Assembly (NCBI GenBank): GCA_965214585.1 | Contig: OZ243957.1 | Span: forward strand, 4,340,001-4,404,000 | Direction of reading: 5' to 3' | Length of the DNA: 64,000 nt | Origin: JAHCHG01 sp965214585 | GTDB lineage: Bacteria; Acidobacteriota; Blastocatellia; Pyrinomonadales; Pyrinomonadaceae | In this document: one piece after another, positions 50,788-59,165 of the stretch | Position numbering within the stretch: the stretch's first letter is position 1 | How the letters are laid out: every line of letters begins with the position of its first letter | Notes under the pieces: model-generated | What the model saw: the letters and a program-made list of their open reading frames with translations, nothing else | The model's database searches: none | What the model was told of the DNA's origin: nothing | Position numbers and translations under genes: made by a program

Positions 50788-51477
50788 ATGCCTCGTTCAA
50801 ATACGCCCCGAAACCGCATTCTTGCGGCTTTGCCAAAAGAAGAATTTCAGCGAATTTCCGCCGATCTGGAAGAATTCGAGTTGATTTTTGCCGATCATAT
50901 TTACGAAACCGACGAAAAAATAGAGCAGATATATTTTCCCGAAAGCGGTATTATTTCCCTGCTCTCGTCGGTTGAAGATCAGGCGATGCTGGAAGTCGGC
51001 ATCGTCGGAAGCGAAGGAATCGTCGGGCTGCCCGTTTTTCTGGGCGTTGAAAAATCGAATAATCGCGCCATCGTGCAGGGAAAAGGTGTCGCGCTGAAAA
51101 TATCTGCGGCAAATTTTCTGAAACAATGCGAGCGCGGCGAAGAACTTTCGCGCCTTCTAAAAAGATACACGCTTTCGCTGCTGACGCAGATTTCGCAATC
51201 GTCGGTTTGCAACCGTTATCACCAGATAGAAACGCGGCTGGCGCGTTGGCTTTTGATGTCGAGCGACAGAATGGGAAAAAACGAATTTCAGATAACGCAG
51301 GAATTTTTATCAAATATGCTCGGCGTGCGGCGCGAAGCGGTCAACAAAGCGGCGTTAAATCTGCAAAAACAAAACTTAATTGAATACAGCCGGGGAACTA
51401 TCAATATTCTCAACCGAAAAGATTTGGAAAAATCCGCTTGCAAATGTTATCAAATAATCAAACAGGAATCCGAATAA
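50788..51477 (+). CDS. Crp/Fnr-family transcriptional regulator (paralogue 2)
   Basis: 229 residues from the ATG at 50788, which has AAGGAG 7 nt upstream; the frame extends to 50740 without support. It is aligned along its length with the preceding gene (ILAALPKEEFQRI vs LLAALPKKEFDGI; LSNMLGVRREAVNKAALNLQ vs LISNMLGVRREGVTLAAQKL), clearly a tandem duplication that has diverged. The two differ in the ligand-pocket region and keep near-identical recognition helices (LGVRRE), so they may bind the same sites in response to different signals. It is followed by C6. Confidence 0.9.
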   Translation: MPRSNTPRNRILAALPKEEFQRISADLEEFELIFADHIYETDEKIEQIYFPESGIISLLSSVEDQAMLEVGIVGSEGIVGLPVFLGVEKSNNRAIVQGKGVALKISAANFLKQCERGEELSRLLKRYTLSLLTQISQSSVCNRYHQIETRLARWLLMSSDRMGKNEFQITQEFLSNMLGVRREAVNKAALNLQKQNLIEYSRGTINILNRKDLEKSACKCYQIIKQESE

Positions 51478-51507
51478 TTATGTGATTTAGACTTGAAACG
51501 GTTAATT

Positions 51508-51698
51508 TCTAAGAAACTGTTTGGTAACTCAAAAAAAACGTAACGCCGCCATCTTGGCGGCAGTCTTGGTGGCTTCCAGCCGCCAAATTCATCTCTTTTT
51601 TTCCGAATGTTCAAATATATAACGCTCGAATTGGCGGCAAGATGCCACCAAGACTGCCGGCTGGAAGCCTGCGATACAATTTCTAAAGGGTTTCTAAG
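51508..51698. repeat. Family C inverted repeat, copy C6
   Basis: Left arm AACGCCGCCATCTTGGCGGC (both sides of this small stem changed together from CCGGC/GCCGG); right arm ATCGCAGGC; loop inverted (AAATTC first, CGCTCGAATT last). The right end TTTCTAAAGGGTTTCTAAG resembles the complement of the left end of C7. Confidence 0.88.
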
Positions 51699-51772
51699 AA
51701 ACTATTTGGAAATTCGGAAAAAACTGTAACGCCGGCAAGATGTTGGCGTTACGGTTTCTAAACAGCTTCTAT
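51693..51772. repeat. Internally deleted family C element following C6
   Basis: About 80 bp: ends CTAAGAAACTATTTGG / CTAAACAGCTTCTA enclosing only GTAACGCCGGCAAGATG-TTGGCGTTAC. It looks like a family C copy with the loop and inner arms removed, and it shares its left end with the right end of C6. Confidence 0.75.
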
Positions 51773-51784
51773 GCGGATTTCAGA

Positions 51785-52066
51785 TTATCCCGAATTTGTA
51801 TATTCGATTGTTCTGATTACGCCTTTTTCGAGTTTGTGCGGATTTGGAGAAGGAAGTTTTTCAAGAGTAAATCTGTGATTAAAATTCTCATCAAAAGAAT
51901 TTGCGGCGGAAGCGTCCCGCCATTCGTATTTGACAACCGCGCCGTCCTCGAATTCATAAATTCTTTCAATTTTCCGTTCGTCAAAAATTAAAGTTTCGTC
52001 GCGGACAAATCTTTCCCGCAAATCTTCCGTTATGCTCGTAACGTATATGTCTGTGTGATTTTTCAT
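51785..52066 (-). CDS. Small hypothetical protein (93 aa)
   Basis: No family recognised. The protein is rich in acidic and aromatic residues and probably forms a beta-structure ('RDETLIFDERKIERIYEFED', 'AVVKYEWRDASAANSFDENF'). There is no signal peptide or membrane segment. It lies between C6 and the hemerythrin region. The length, ATG start and absence of overlap with another gene support it as real, but codon evidence alone cannot settle this. Confidence 0.5.
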   Translation of the reverse strand: MKNHTDIYVTSITEDLRERFVRDETLIFDERKIERIYEFEDGAVVKYEWRDASAANSFDENFNHRFTLEKLPSPNPHKLEKGVIRTIEYTNSG

Positions 52067-52162
52067 TCGATAAAATTTGAAATCTCTCTGTAAATCTTTT
52101 TTACCCGACCTTAATTTTTAAATTTTTGATTCAGATCATTAAATAATATATTGCATTATCCG

Positions 52163-52224
52163 CGAAAATGCTAAATCAGCCGCAAAATAATTATAACTAT
52201 TCTGCGGCTGATTTAGCATTTTCG
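52163..52224. repeat. 22-bp perfect inverted repeat downstream of the hemerythrin gene
   Basis: CGAAAATGCTAAATCAGCCG-CA and its complement surround an 18-bp AT-rich loop, 16 bp beyond the hemerythrin stop codon. It has no T-run on the minus strand, so it could be a 3'-end stabilising hairpin rather than an intrinsic terminator. Confidence 0.75.
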
Positions 52225-52239
52225 GATGATTTGATAAAA

Positions 52240-52695
52240 CTATTTGGCTTTGGCGGAATGAGTTTTGTTAAATTCCTTTTCCGCCTTTTCCATTTCCGAA
52301 CCTAATTCTTCCAAAGTTTTTTCATCAAAAATTTCCTTTACTTTCGGAAACATTTTGCCTTCTTCTTCCATCAGATGATGTTCGGTGCTTTCGATTAAAA
52401 CTTCCATTTTCGGATCGAACTTGTCGCTGTCATCGGTCAATTTTGAAATTTCGCTGACAAAAAGATCGCCCAGATGATGTTCTTCGATGCCTTCCAGCGT
52501 GATGTCTTCGAGTTCTTCATACTCTTTTACTTTCGGGTAAAAAACCGTTTCCTCGATGTGCGTGTGAACCGCGAGTTTATCTTTTATTTTCTTAAAAATT
52601 TCGTGTTTTTCCTCGTCGTCGTCCGACGCTTTATAACTTCCGAAAAAACTTCTCAATTCTTCGTGATCTTCCTTTAATAATTCAATTGCGTTCAT
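52240..52695 (-). CDS. Hemerythrin-like (HHE domain) protein
   Basis: 151 residues in four helices with the di-iron ligands visible: His in LLKEDHEELRSFF, HTHIEETVFYP (His and Glu), EEHHLGDLF, and STEHHLMEEEGKMFP with its HxxxE pair. Such proteins bind oxygen or handle nitric oxide and iron, and protect against oxidative or nitrosative stress. The C-terminal ~20 residues are Lys/Glu-rich. AAGGGAA-type sequence precedes the ATG. It is a single gene beside other redox genes; the upstream promoter region is AT-rich without a recognised operator. Confidence 0.92.
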   Translation of the reverse strand: MNAIELLKEDHEELRSFFGSYKASDDDEEKHEIFKKIKDKLAVHTHIEETVFYPKVKEYEELEDITLEGIEEHHLGDLFVSEISKLTDDSDKFDPKMEVLIESTEHHLMEEEGKMFPKVKEIFDEKTLEELGSEMEKAEKEFNKTHSAKAK

Positions 52696-52813
52696 AATTT
52701 TTCCCTTCCTTTTTTATTTTCGGTGCTTGATTTTAATACATTTTATAAAGTCTAAAGTTATTTAACGCAATCTTTGTTCCAACCCGCTGATTCTGCAGCT
52801 TTTTGTCAAACGC

Positions 52814-53776
52814 TTAATTATTGAGAACGATTTTCCCGAAAGCCTTTTCGCCGATTACCGCCAGATGCGCTTTTGCCGCTTCCCGCAGACGGAAAGTTTT
52901 GCCGACGACGGGATTTAGAAAACCCTCTGACAAACCTTCGTAAATCGCTTCGTTTATCTCGCTCATATCTTTTTCCGAAGCGTTAAAAAGCGACATTCCT
53001 TTGATCGTCGCGTCTTTTCCCATCGTCAAACGCGGATCAAAATCAATCAAGCCGCGACTGCCGATAATCGTGATTCGTCCGAATTTACCTAAAACCTTAA
53101 AGTCTTTAACGAGATTTTCGTTGGCGAGCATTTCCAAAATAATATCAACACCTTTTCCGTTTGTCGTTTCGCTAATTTCTTCCAGATAATTTTCGCTCGA
53201 ATGGTCAAAAACAAAATCCGCGCCTTGTTCCAGCACGAGATTTTTGCCGTCTTTTGAACTCGCCGTGCCGATAATTTTCAGATCGGCATTTTTCGCCCAT
53301 TGAATCGCCGCCGTTCCGACACCGCCCGAAGCTCCGTGAATCAAAACCGTTTCGCCTTTTTTCGCCCGCGCCTTCTGCATTAATGCGCGGTAAGCTGTCG
53401 CATACGGCACAAAAACGCCCGCGCCTTGTTCAAAACTGATGTTTTTCGGCAGATGATAAACCTGATTTTCTTCGCACAGGCAGTATTCGGCGTAAGTTCC
53501 CGAAACCGAATTTGCCGTAAAAACTCTATCGCCGATTTCAAATTTTTTGACGTTTTCGCCGATTTCCGAAACTATTCCCGCGCCGTCTTTTCCCGGCGTA
53601 TATGGCAAATCCGGCTTTTGCGCGTGAGTTCCCTGTCTGATATATGTATCCACCGGATTGACTCCGGCTGATTCGATTTTCACCAGAATCTGATTTTCTT
53701 CCGGGTGCAGATCGGAAATCTCCTCTAAATTCAATACGTCCGGCTCGCCGAATTCTCTGACAACTATCGCTTTCAT
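52814..53776 (-). CDS. NADPH:quinone oxidoreductase (zeta-crystallin-like MDR)
   Basis: 320 residues. The MDR fold without zinc ligands is clear: 'VREFGEPDVLNLEEI', 'VESAGVNPVDTYIRQG'-type (IESAGVNPVDTYIRQGTHAQ), 'YTPGKDGAGIVSEIGENV', the Rossmann motif 'VLIHGASGGVGTAAIQWAK', and the C-terminus HLAVIGEKAFGKIVL. It reduces quinones or other alpha,beta-unsaturated carbonyls with NADPH. A second member of the family lies at 60118-61074. It is a single gene between the hemerythrin gene and C7. Confidence 0.92.
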   Translation of the reverse strand: MKAIVVREFGEPDVLNLEEISDLHPEENQILVKIESAGVNPVDTYIRQGTHAQKPDLPYTPGKDGAGIVSEIGENVKKFEIGDRVFTANSVSGTYAEYCLCEENQVYHLPKNISFEQGAGVFVPYATAYRALMQKARAKKGETVLIHGASGGVGTAAIQWAKNADLKIIGTASSKDGKNLVLEQGADFVFDHSSENYLEEISETTNGKGVDIILEMLANENLVKDFKVLGKFGRITIIGSRGLIDFDPRLTMGKDATIKGMSLFNASEKDMSEINEAIYEGLSEGFLNPVVGKTFRLREAAKAHLAVIGEKAFGKIVLNN

Positions 53777-53818
53777 ATTTTTATATCATAAAACGTGCGG
53801 GATAATTTTCAAAAATCT

Positions 53819-54007
53819 CTAAGAAACCCTTTAGAAATTGTAACGCCGGCATCTTGCCGGCAGTCTTGGTGGCATCTTGCCGCCAAATTTATCTCTTTCT
53901 TACCGAATGTTTGAGTAAATAAGGCTCAAATTGGCGGCTGGAAGCCACCAAGACTGCCGGCTGGAAGCCTGCGTTACGTTTTTTCTGAGTTTCCAAACAG
54001 CTTCTAA
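53819..54007. repeat. Family C inverted repeat, copy C7
   Basis: Left end TAAGAAACCCTTTAGAAATT, right end TTTCCAAACAGCTTCTAA: the two ends no longer match each other, but the left end matches the complement of C6's right end. Left arm AACGCCGGC, right arm a hybrid (CTGGAAGCCTGCGTTACG), loop inverted. Confidence 0.88.
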
Positions 54008-54021
54008 AAAATCAATCCCGA

Positions 54022-54063
54022 AATAAAAAAGGATTAAACGGAAATAATTACCGCTTAACCCTT
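54022..54063 (-). terminator. Terminator of trxA
   Basis: On the minus strand AAGGGTTAAGCGG pairs imperfectly with CCGTTTAATCCTT, followed by a T-run, 24 bp past the trxA stop codon. Confidence 0.8.
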
Positions 54064-54086
54064 TGTAAATTAAAATTTTCCGCAAT

Positions 54087-54413
54087 TCAGACGTATTTAT
54101 CAACTACCTTTGAAATTGCTTCCTTCGTTACCGCGCCGACGATTCTTTCCTGTTCCTCGCCGCCTTTGAAAACGATCAGCGTCGGAATTCCGCGAATGCC
54201 GAAACGCTGCGGAACATTCATATTCTCGTCAACATTCATTTTATAAACTCCGGCTTTTCCGCTGTATTCTTCCGCCACCGCTTCCACCGAAGGCGCGATC
54301 ATCCGGCACGGTCCGCACCATTCAGCCCAGAAATCAACCAAAACAGGTTTGTCAGAACCCAATACATCACTTTCAAAATCCGAATCCGTTATTGCTTTTG
54401 CAAAATCTCCCAT
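54087..54413 (-). CDS. trxA: Thioredoxin
   Basis: 108 residues. The active site is in DFWAEWCGPCRMIAPSVE, and the cis-Pro loop is RGIPTLIVFKGGE. The N-terminus (GDFAKAITDSDFESDVLGSD) is normal for TrxA. It reduces disulfides of target enzymes with electrons from thioredoxin reductase, which is not in the window. A GGAGAA ribosome-binding site precedes the ATG. A perfect 12-3-12 palindrome lies 67-93 bp upstream of the start codon and could be an operator. It has its own terminator. Confidence 0.97.
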   Translation of the reverse strand: MGDFAKAITDSDFESDVLGSDKPVLVDFWAEWCGPCRMIAPSVEAVAEEYSGKAGVYKMNVDENMNVPQRFGIRGIPTLIVFKGGEEQERIVGAVTKEAISKVVDKYV

Positions 54414-54479
54414 ATCTGTATTCTCCTATATGTATATAAACTAAATCTCTAAAATTCTAACCCAATTCTAAAACAATTA

Positions 54480-54506
54480 CAATTGTAACAAATGTTGTTA
54501 CAATTG
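54480..54506. promoter_or_regulatory. Operator-like palindrome upstream of trxA
   Basis: CAATTGTAACAA-atg-TTGTTACAATTG: perfect 12-bp arms with a 3-bp centre, 67 bp upstream of the trxA start codon. A partial extra half (ACAATTACAATTG) overlaps one side. It fits a dimeric repressor or activator site and has no T-run. Confidence 0.55.
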
Positions 54507-54526
54507 CCAAATTACTTTGCTTAATC

Positions 54527-54715
54527 TTAGAAGTTGTTTGGAAACTCAAAAAAAACGTAACGCCGGCATCTTGCCGGCAGTCTTGGTGGCATCTTGCCGC
54601 CAATTCGAGCGTTATATATTTGAACATTCGGAAAAAAAGAGATGAATTTGGCGGCTGGAAGCCACCAAGACTGCCGGCTGGAAGCCTGCGATACAATTTT
54701 CAAACAACTTCTTAA
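54527..54715. repeat. Family C inverted repeat, copy C8
   Basis: Ends TTAGAAGTTGTTTGG and CAAACAACTTCTTAA: the C-to-T change in one end is matched by G-to-A in the other. Left arm AACGCCGGC, right arm ATCGCAGGC, loop +. Confidence 0.9.
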
Positions 54716-54795
54716 ATAATTTTTTTTGGCACACTTCGTGCAACGTATAAGTTACTGTTTTACAAATGAAACAAATCAATACACAGGAGAAAATT

Positions 54796-55020
54796 ATGAC
54801 GAACAAAAAAGAACTTACCGACGAAAACATCAGCAACACGGTTAAAGACCCGGACAATTGGACAACCGGCGACGAGAAAATGACGGGCGCACAAGCATCC
54901 TATTTGCAGACTTTGTGCGAAGAGGCAAACGTGGATTTCGACGAAAATCTAAGCAAAGCCGAAGCATCAAAACGCATAGACGAATTGCAGCAAAAAACCG
55001 GACGCGGGAAAGCCGCTTAG
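54796..55020 (+). CDS. DUF3072 small protein
   Basis: 74 residues from the ATG at 54796 (CAGGAG 9 nt upstream); the frame extends to 54766 but without support. 'VKDPDNWTTGDEKMTGAQAS' followed by 'YLQTLCEEANVDFDENLSKA' and 'EASKRIDELQQKTGRG' covers the whole DUF3072 domain, a small acidic helical module. The function is unknown; similar modules occur as single proteins and as tails of larger proteins. It is a single gene with a bidirectional terminator. Confidence 0.9.
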   Translation: MTNKKELTDENISNTVKDPDNWTTGDEKMTGAQASYLQTLCEEANVDFDENLSKAEASKRIDELQQKTGRGKAA

Positions 55021-55043
55021 TTATTTAATTTTAGAACAGAGTA

Positions 55044-55073
55044 AAAAAGGACGTGGCAAAATCCGTCCTTTTT
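55044..55073. terminator. Bidirectional terminator between the DUF3072 and OsmC genes
   Basis: AAAAAGGACG-TGGCAAAATC-CGTCCTTTTT: A-run on one side and T-run on the other. It serves the converging genes ending at 55020 (+) and 55085 (-). Confidence 0.85.
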
Positions 55074-55084
55074 CATTTTTAAAG

Positions 55085-55537
55085 TTATGCCGCCGAAGCC
55101 TTTTTCAACTTTGCGTCGAGGCTGATTTCCGCGCCGCTTAAAACCTGCGAAACGGGGCAGGTTTTCTTTGTTTCTTCCGCTATTTTCTGAAATTCGCCGT
55201 CTTCGATGCCGTCAATTTCGGCTTCGGTCTGCAAATCAATATTCGGAATCACAAATCCGTCGCCTTGCTTTTCGATTTTGACTTTCGCCGTCGTGTGAAT
55301 ATTCGTCGGTTCATATCCCGCTTTACCCAAATTCCCCGAAAGTGCCATCGTGTAACAACCGGCGTGCGCCGCCGCGATCAGTTCTTCGGGATTGGTCGCC
55401 TGCTGCTCTTTATCATCGCTAAAACGCGACTGAAATGAATACGCTCCTTCAAACGCGCCGCTTCCGAGTTTGACCTTTCCCTTTCCGTCCATAATCGAGC
55501 CGTTCCAATCGGCTTCCGCTTTTCTTGTAAATTTCAT
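55085..55537 (-). CDS. OsmC-family organic hydroperoxide reductase
   Basis: 150 residues. The two redox cysteines are in 'AAHAGCYTMALSGNL' and 'EETKKTCPVSQVLSG'. The N-terminus 'FTRKAEADWNGSIMDGKGKV' and 'ELIAAAHAGC' are typical of the OsmC rather than the Ohr branch. It reduces lipid or organic hydroperoxides using dithiols. It is last on the minus strand after the ADH gene (77-bp gap with CATTCGCGG-type words) and ends at a shared terminator. Confidence 0.94.
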   Translation of the reverse strand: MKFTRKAEADWNGSIMDGKGKVKLGSGAFEGAYSFQSRFSDDKEQQATNPEELIAAAHAGCYTMALSGNLGKAGYEPTNIHTTAKVKIEKQGDGFVIPNIDLQTEAEIDGIEDGEFQKIAEETKKTCPVSQVLSGAEISLDAKLKKASAA

Positions 55538-55613
55538 AAGTTTTATAATCTCCCTTTTTTCACTTTTTGTTTATTTTAGTTTTTATTCGCGTTCATTCGC
55601 GGACGAAAAACTC

Positions 55614-56630
55614 TTAAAAATCATTTTCCAAAACAATCCTATAACGAGGCTTGCCGTTTTCCAAATGCTCGAACGCTTCGTTAATTTCCGACATTTTAAA
55701 ATCTTCCGTTACGGCGTTTATATCGTGCCTTGCACAAAATTCGAGCATTTTGCGGACAACATCAGGACTTCCCGTCGCCGTTCCCGTAACGATTTTCTGC
55801 TTGCCGATCAAATCAAAAGATACAACCGGAATCGGCTCTAAAACCGCACCGGCAATGTGCAGTTTCCCTTTTGGAGCGAGTGCTTTCATATACAAATCCC
55901 AGTTTAGCGGAACATTTACGGTTGAAATAATCATATCGAATTTACCGGCGAGTTTCTCAAGTTCCGCATCGCTCCGCGTGTCAACCAAATAATCCGCACC
56001 AAGTTCCTTCGCTTCATCCGCCTTTTCGGGCGAAGTCGAAAACGCCGTAACTTCGCAGCCCCATTTATCACCGAACTGTAACGCCAGATGTCCCAAACCG
56101 CCGATGCCGACAACTCCGATTTTGTCCGTCGGTGAAATATCGTTCTGCACAAACGGATTAAAAACCGTAATTCCGCCGCAAAAAAGCGGTCCCGCCTTCG
56201 ATTGATCCAAGCCGTCGGGCAATTTCTCCGCCCAAGCCCAATGACACCGAACCTTATCCGCAAACCCGCCGTGTCTTCCGACGATTGTTCCTTCAAGTGT
56301 CGGACAATTTATCTGAAATCCCGAAATACATTGATCGCAGTGCATACAAGTTTCCGAGTTCCAACCGAGTCCAACCTTATCGCCGACTTTTAATCCTTTC
56401 GTATTTTCACCAAGCGCGACGACTTCGCCAACCGCTTCGTGTCCGCCGACAAACGGATATTTCGTCATCATCCAATCGTTGTTCAACATCGAAAGATCGG
56501 AATGACAAATTCCGCAATGCGAAACTTTTATCTCGACCTGTTCGCTGCCCAATTCACCCGCATCATATTCAAACGGCTGAAACTTCCCGGCGGCTTCCAT
56601 CGCCGCATATCCGTTTATTTTATTACTCAT
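55614..56630 (-). CDS. Zinc-dependent NAD(P)-alcohol/aldehyde dehydrogenase (YahK/cinnamyl-alcohol type)
   Basis: 338 residues. Catalytic zinc ligands: Cys and His in SHCGICHSDLSML, GGHEAVGEV, and the later Cys in AGPLFCGGITVF. Structural zinc: CMHCDQCISGFQINC. The nucleotide motif is VGIGGLGHLALQF. YahK-type enzymes mainly reduce aldehydes with NADPH. Its ATG lies in the stop region of the kinase-lyase gene (ATGAGTAA, 8-bp overlap), so the two are translationally coupled. This suggests that it acts on the aldehyde released by that enzyme. Confidence 0.93.
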   Translation of the reverse strand: MSNKINGYAAMEAAGKFQPFEYDAGELGSEQVEIKVSHCGICHSDLSMLNNDWMMTKYPFVGGHEAVGEVVALGENTKGLKVGDKVGLGWNSETCMHCDQCISGFQINCPTLEGTIVGRHGGFADKVRCHWAWAEKLPDGLDQSKAGPLFCGGITVFNPFVQNDISPTDKIGVVGIGGLGHLALQFGDKWGCEVTAFSTSPEKADEAKELGADYLVDTRSDAELEKLAGKFDMIISTVNVPLNWDLYMKALAPKGKLHIAGAVLEPIPVVSFDLIGKQKIVTGTATGSPDVVRKMLEFCARHDINAVTEDFKMSEINEAFEHLENGKPRYRIVLENDF

Positions 56631-58884
56631 AATTTTCCAGTATTTTATCTATATTTACCGCCAATTCATCGGCGTTTTCCTTCGTAAAACAAATCGGCGG
56701 TTTAATCTTTATTACGTTTACAAACGGTCCATCCGTTCCGACCAAAATATTTTTATCACGCAATTCGTTCTGAATAATCGAAGCAAGTTCAGTATGCGGT
56801 TTTTTGCTGATTTTGTCAGTAATAAACTCCAAACCTAAAAACAACCCAACGCCGCGGGCATCGCCGCAAACTTCGTATTTTTCAACTAATTCATCAAATA
56901 ATTTCAACAAATGTCCGCCGACAACCTGAGCGTTTTCGGGCAATTTCTCATCATCCAAAACATCCAAAACGCTGTTTCCAATCGCACACGAAACAGGATT
57001 TCCGCCGAATGAACTGAAAAATTCCATTCCCGTTTCAAAAGATGCAGCGATTTCGTCAGTCGTTACAACCGCCGCCAACGGATGCCCGTTGCCGATTGGT
57101 TTGCCGAGAACGACAATATCGGGAACGACTTCGTGCATCTCAAACCCGAAAAAATACTCACCCAAACGCCCGAATCCCGTTTGCACTTCGTCTGAAATAC
57201 AAACGCCGCCTTGCTCTCGAATAAACGGATAAATCGTTTTCAAATAATCTTTTGCAAGCGGAATTTGCCCGCCGCAGCCGACAATCGGTTCGGCAATAAA
57301 CGCGGCAATCGGCAAATTGTTTTCAACTATTTTTTCAATCGTCGCATTCGCATATTTTTCGCCATTTCCTGTAAATCTGCCTTTGTAAGCGTCGGGAATT
57401 TCCGCTTCGACAATCGCTTCGTGCTTTCCGCCGCCGCCTTTTCGATTGTATTTATAATGGCTGATGTCAATTCCGAGCCGCGTGTTGCCGTGATAGCCGT
57501 GTTCCATCACGACGATTCCTTTGTTTTTCGTGTGCGTTAAAGCAAGCCGAATCGCCAAATCGCTCGCCGCACTTCCCGAATTTACAAAAAAAACTTTGCT
57601 TAATTTGTCGGGAAATTTCGCCAGTAAATTTTCCGCGTATTCGTTGTAAATATCGCTCAAATATCTGGTATTCGTATTCAAATTAGCCATCGCCTTTTGC
57701 CCCGCTTCGACGACTCGCGGATGGCAATGTCCGACTTGCGGAATGTTGTTGTAGCAATCCAGATAAGTTTTCCCGCCCGCGTCAAACATATATTGAAACG
57801 CCGCCCTGACCATTTTTATCGGCGTTGCAAATTGCAGCGATAAAGATTTGTTCGCAACCTTGTTTCGCCTTTCTAAATCCCGTTCGCTCGTATTAACAAT
57901 TTTAGACTCGAAACCGCACGCTTTTCTAAACTCATCTTGGGCAAAAACCGGATTCAAACGCACCCATTTTTCAAGAAGTCCCCACGCCGGTTTTTCCGAA
58001 ATAGTAATATATTCGCTGTCCGGTTTTTCAAGTTTCGCCTTCGCCGAATTGCAAACGCTGATGCACAAACGAGCCACAATCAACCAGTAAAGCAACTCGA
58101 TTTCCTTTTCCGACAAAGGCAGAGTTTCGTGATAACCTTTAATAATCGGCAACGCCCGCTTTATCGGATTTTCCTTGCCCAAAACGCCGTAAGTTACCGC
58201 AATCGCCAATTCATTGACAAGCGGCGAATAGCACACATCGCCAAAATCTATAATCCCCGAAACTTCTCCGTTTTCGACCAAAACATTCCAATCATTCGCA
58301 TCGCCGTGAATCACGGATTTTCGCAAATTTTCGATTTCCGGCTCGACATTTTCACGAATCTGCAAAAAGAAATAATCAACCAGCTTCCGCTGCGAAGGAT
58401 TTTCAATAAATGACAAATATTTTTTATTCAAGTAATAATACTGCAAATCCCAATCCGATTTTCTCGCTTCAATCGCAACGTCCCGAAAATCAAGCATTCG
58501 CAGATTCATTTCCGCCAAAAATTTGCCGAATGAATAAAAAAGTTCCGGCGTATGTTCAACTTCCGCAAGAAATTTGCCTTCGACAAACGACAACAAACGC
58601 ACAAATTTATTTTCAGTTTTCGTTAAAAATTCGCCGTCAATATTTTCCTGCGGAATCGAAAAAGAATCCGGCTTTTCGCCCGACAATTTCCCCAAAAGCA
58701 AATTTTCCGCCGTTAATAATTCCTGCAAATTCGGCGAATCTTCATAAATCTTCAAAACAAATTTCCCGCCGGAATTTTCAACTTTATAATTTTCGCTCTC
58801 ATAACCTTCCAACACGGAAATTTCCGCATTTTCCAAATCAAAATTTGAAGCTAGAATTTCTTTTATTGTATTTTCCGATGTCAT
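56623..58884 (-). CDS. Fusion of an aminoglycoside-phosphotransferase-type kinase and a class III PLP enzyme (phosphoethanolamine/phosphohydroxylysine phospho-lyase-like)
   Basis: 753 residues from the ATG at 58884; an upstream extension to 58956 overlaps a repeat. The N-terminal ~310 residues form a kinase: 'GGKFVLKIYEDSP' (nucleotide Lys), the catalytic SVIHGDANDWNVLVENG and the metal site SGIIDFGDV. The C-terminal ~430 residues are a class III aminotransferase fold with 'RAAFQYMFDAGGKTYLDCYN', 'FFVNSGSAASDLAIRLA' and the PLP Lys in VVLGKPIGNGHPLAAVV. In animals separate kinases and PLP lyases phosphorylate and then cleave ethanolamine or hydroxylysine; here both are in one chain. Other bacterial versions also carry an M23 peptidase, absent here. 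Confidence 0.88.
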   Translation of the reverse strand: MTSENTIKEILASNFDLENAEISVLEGYESENYKVENSGGKFVLKIYEDSPNLQELLTAENLLLGKLSGEKPDSFSIPQENIDGEFLTKTENKFVRLLSFVEGKFLAEVEHTPELFYSFGKFLAEMNLRMLDFRDVAIEARKSDWDLQYYYLNKKYLSFIENPSQRKLVDYFFLQIRENVEPEIENLRKSVIHGDANDWNVLVENGEVSGIIDFGDVCYSPLVNELAIAVTYGVLGKENPIKRALPIIKGYHETLPLSEKEIELLYWLIVARLCISVCNSAKAKLEKPDSEYITISEKPAWGLLEKWVRLNPVFAQDEFRKACGFESKIVNTSERDLERRNKVANKSLSLQFATPIKMVRAAFQYMFDAGGKTYLDCYNNIPQVGHCHPRVVEAGQKAMANLNTNTRYLSDIYNEYAENLLAKFPDKLSKVFFVNSGSAASDLAIRLALTHTKNKGIVVMEHGYHGNTRLGIDISHYKYNRKGGGGKHEAIVEAEIPDAYKGRFTGNGEKYANATIEKIVENNLPIAAFIAEPIVGCGGQIPLAKDYLKTIYPFIREQGGVCISDEVQTGFGRLGEYFFGFEMHEVVPDIVVLGKPIGNGHPLAAVVTTDEIAASFETGMEFFSSFGGNPVSCAIGNSVLDVLDDEKLPENAQVVGGHLLKLFDELVEKYEVCGDARGVGLFLGLEFITDKISKKPHTELASIIQNELRDKNILVGTDGPFVNVIKIKPPICFTKENADELAVNIDKILENYE

Positions 58885-58951
58885 CTGGTTTTTGTAAAAT
58901 TTTGTCCACGAATAAACGCGAAAGAACGCGAAAGTAAAAAAGAGTTTTTTA

Positions 58952-59064
58952 TCCACAGATGAACACGGATAAACACAGATTTAAGAAAAACTTTCAGACA
59001 ATTTTATTAGGTAAAATAGATTTGTTTTCGGTTTCATTTGTGTTTATCCGTGTTCATCTGTGGA
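58952..59064. repeat. Short-word palindrome G1 upstream of the kinase-lyase gene
   Basis: TCCACAGATGAACACGGATA… and its complement (59039-59064) form 26-bp arms around a ~60-bp loop. G2 near 62.4 kb has the same words. Confidence 0.8.
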
Positions 59065-59165
59065 CAATTTTCTTCTTCTCTTTCTGTATTACAACCAAAC
59101 AAATCCGAATAAGATTTTAGCCCACGACATACACGAAATAAACGAAAAAAAGATAAGAAAACAAC

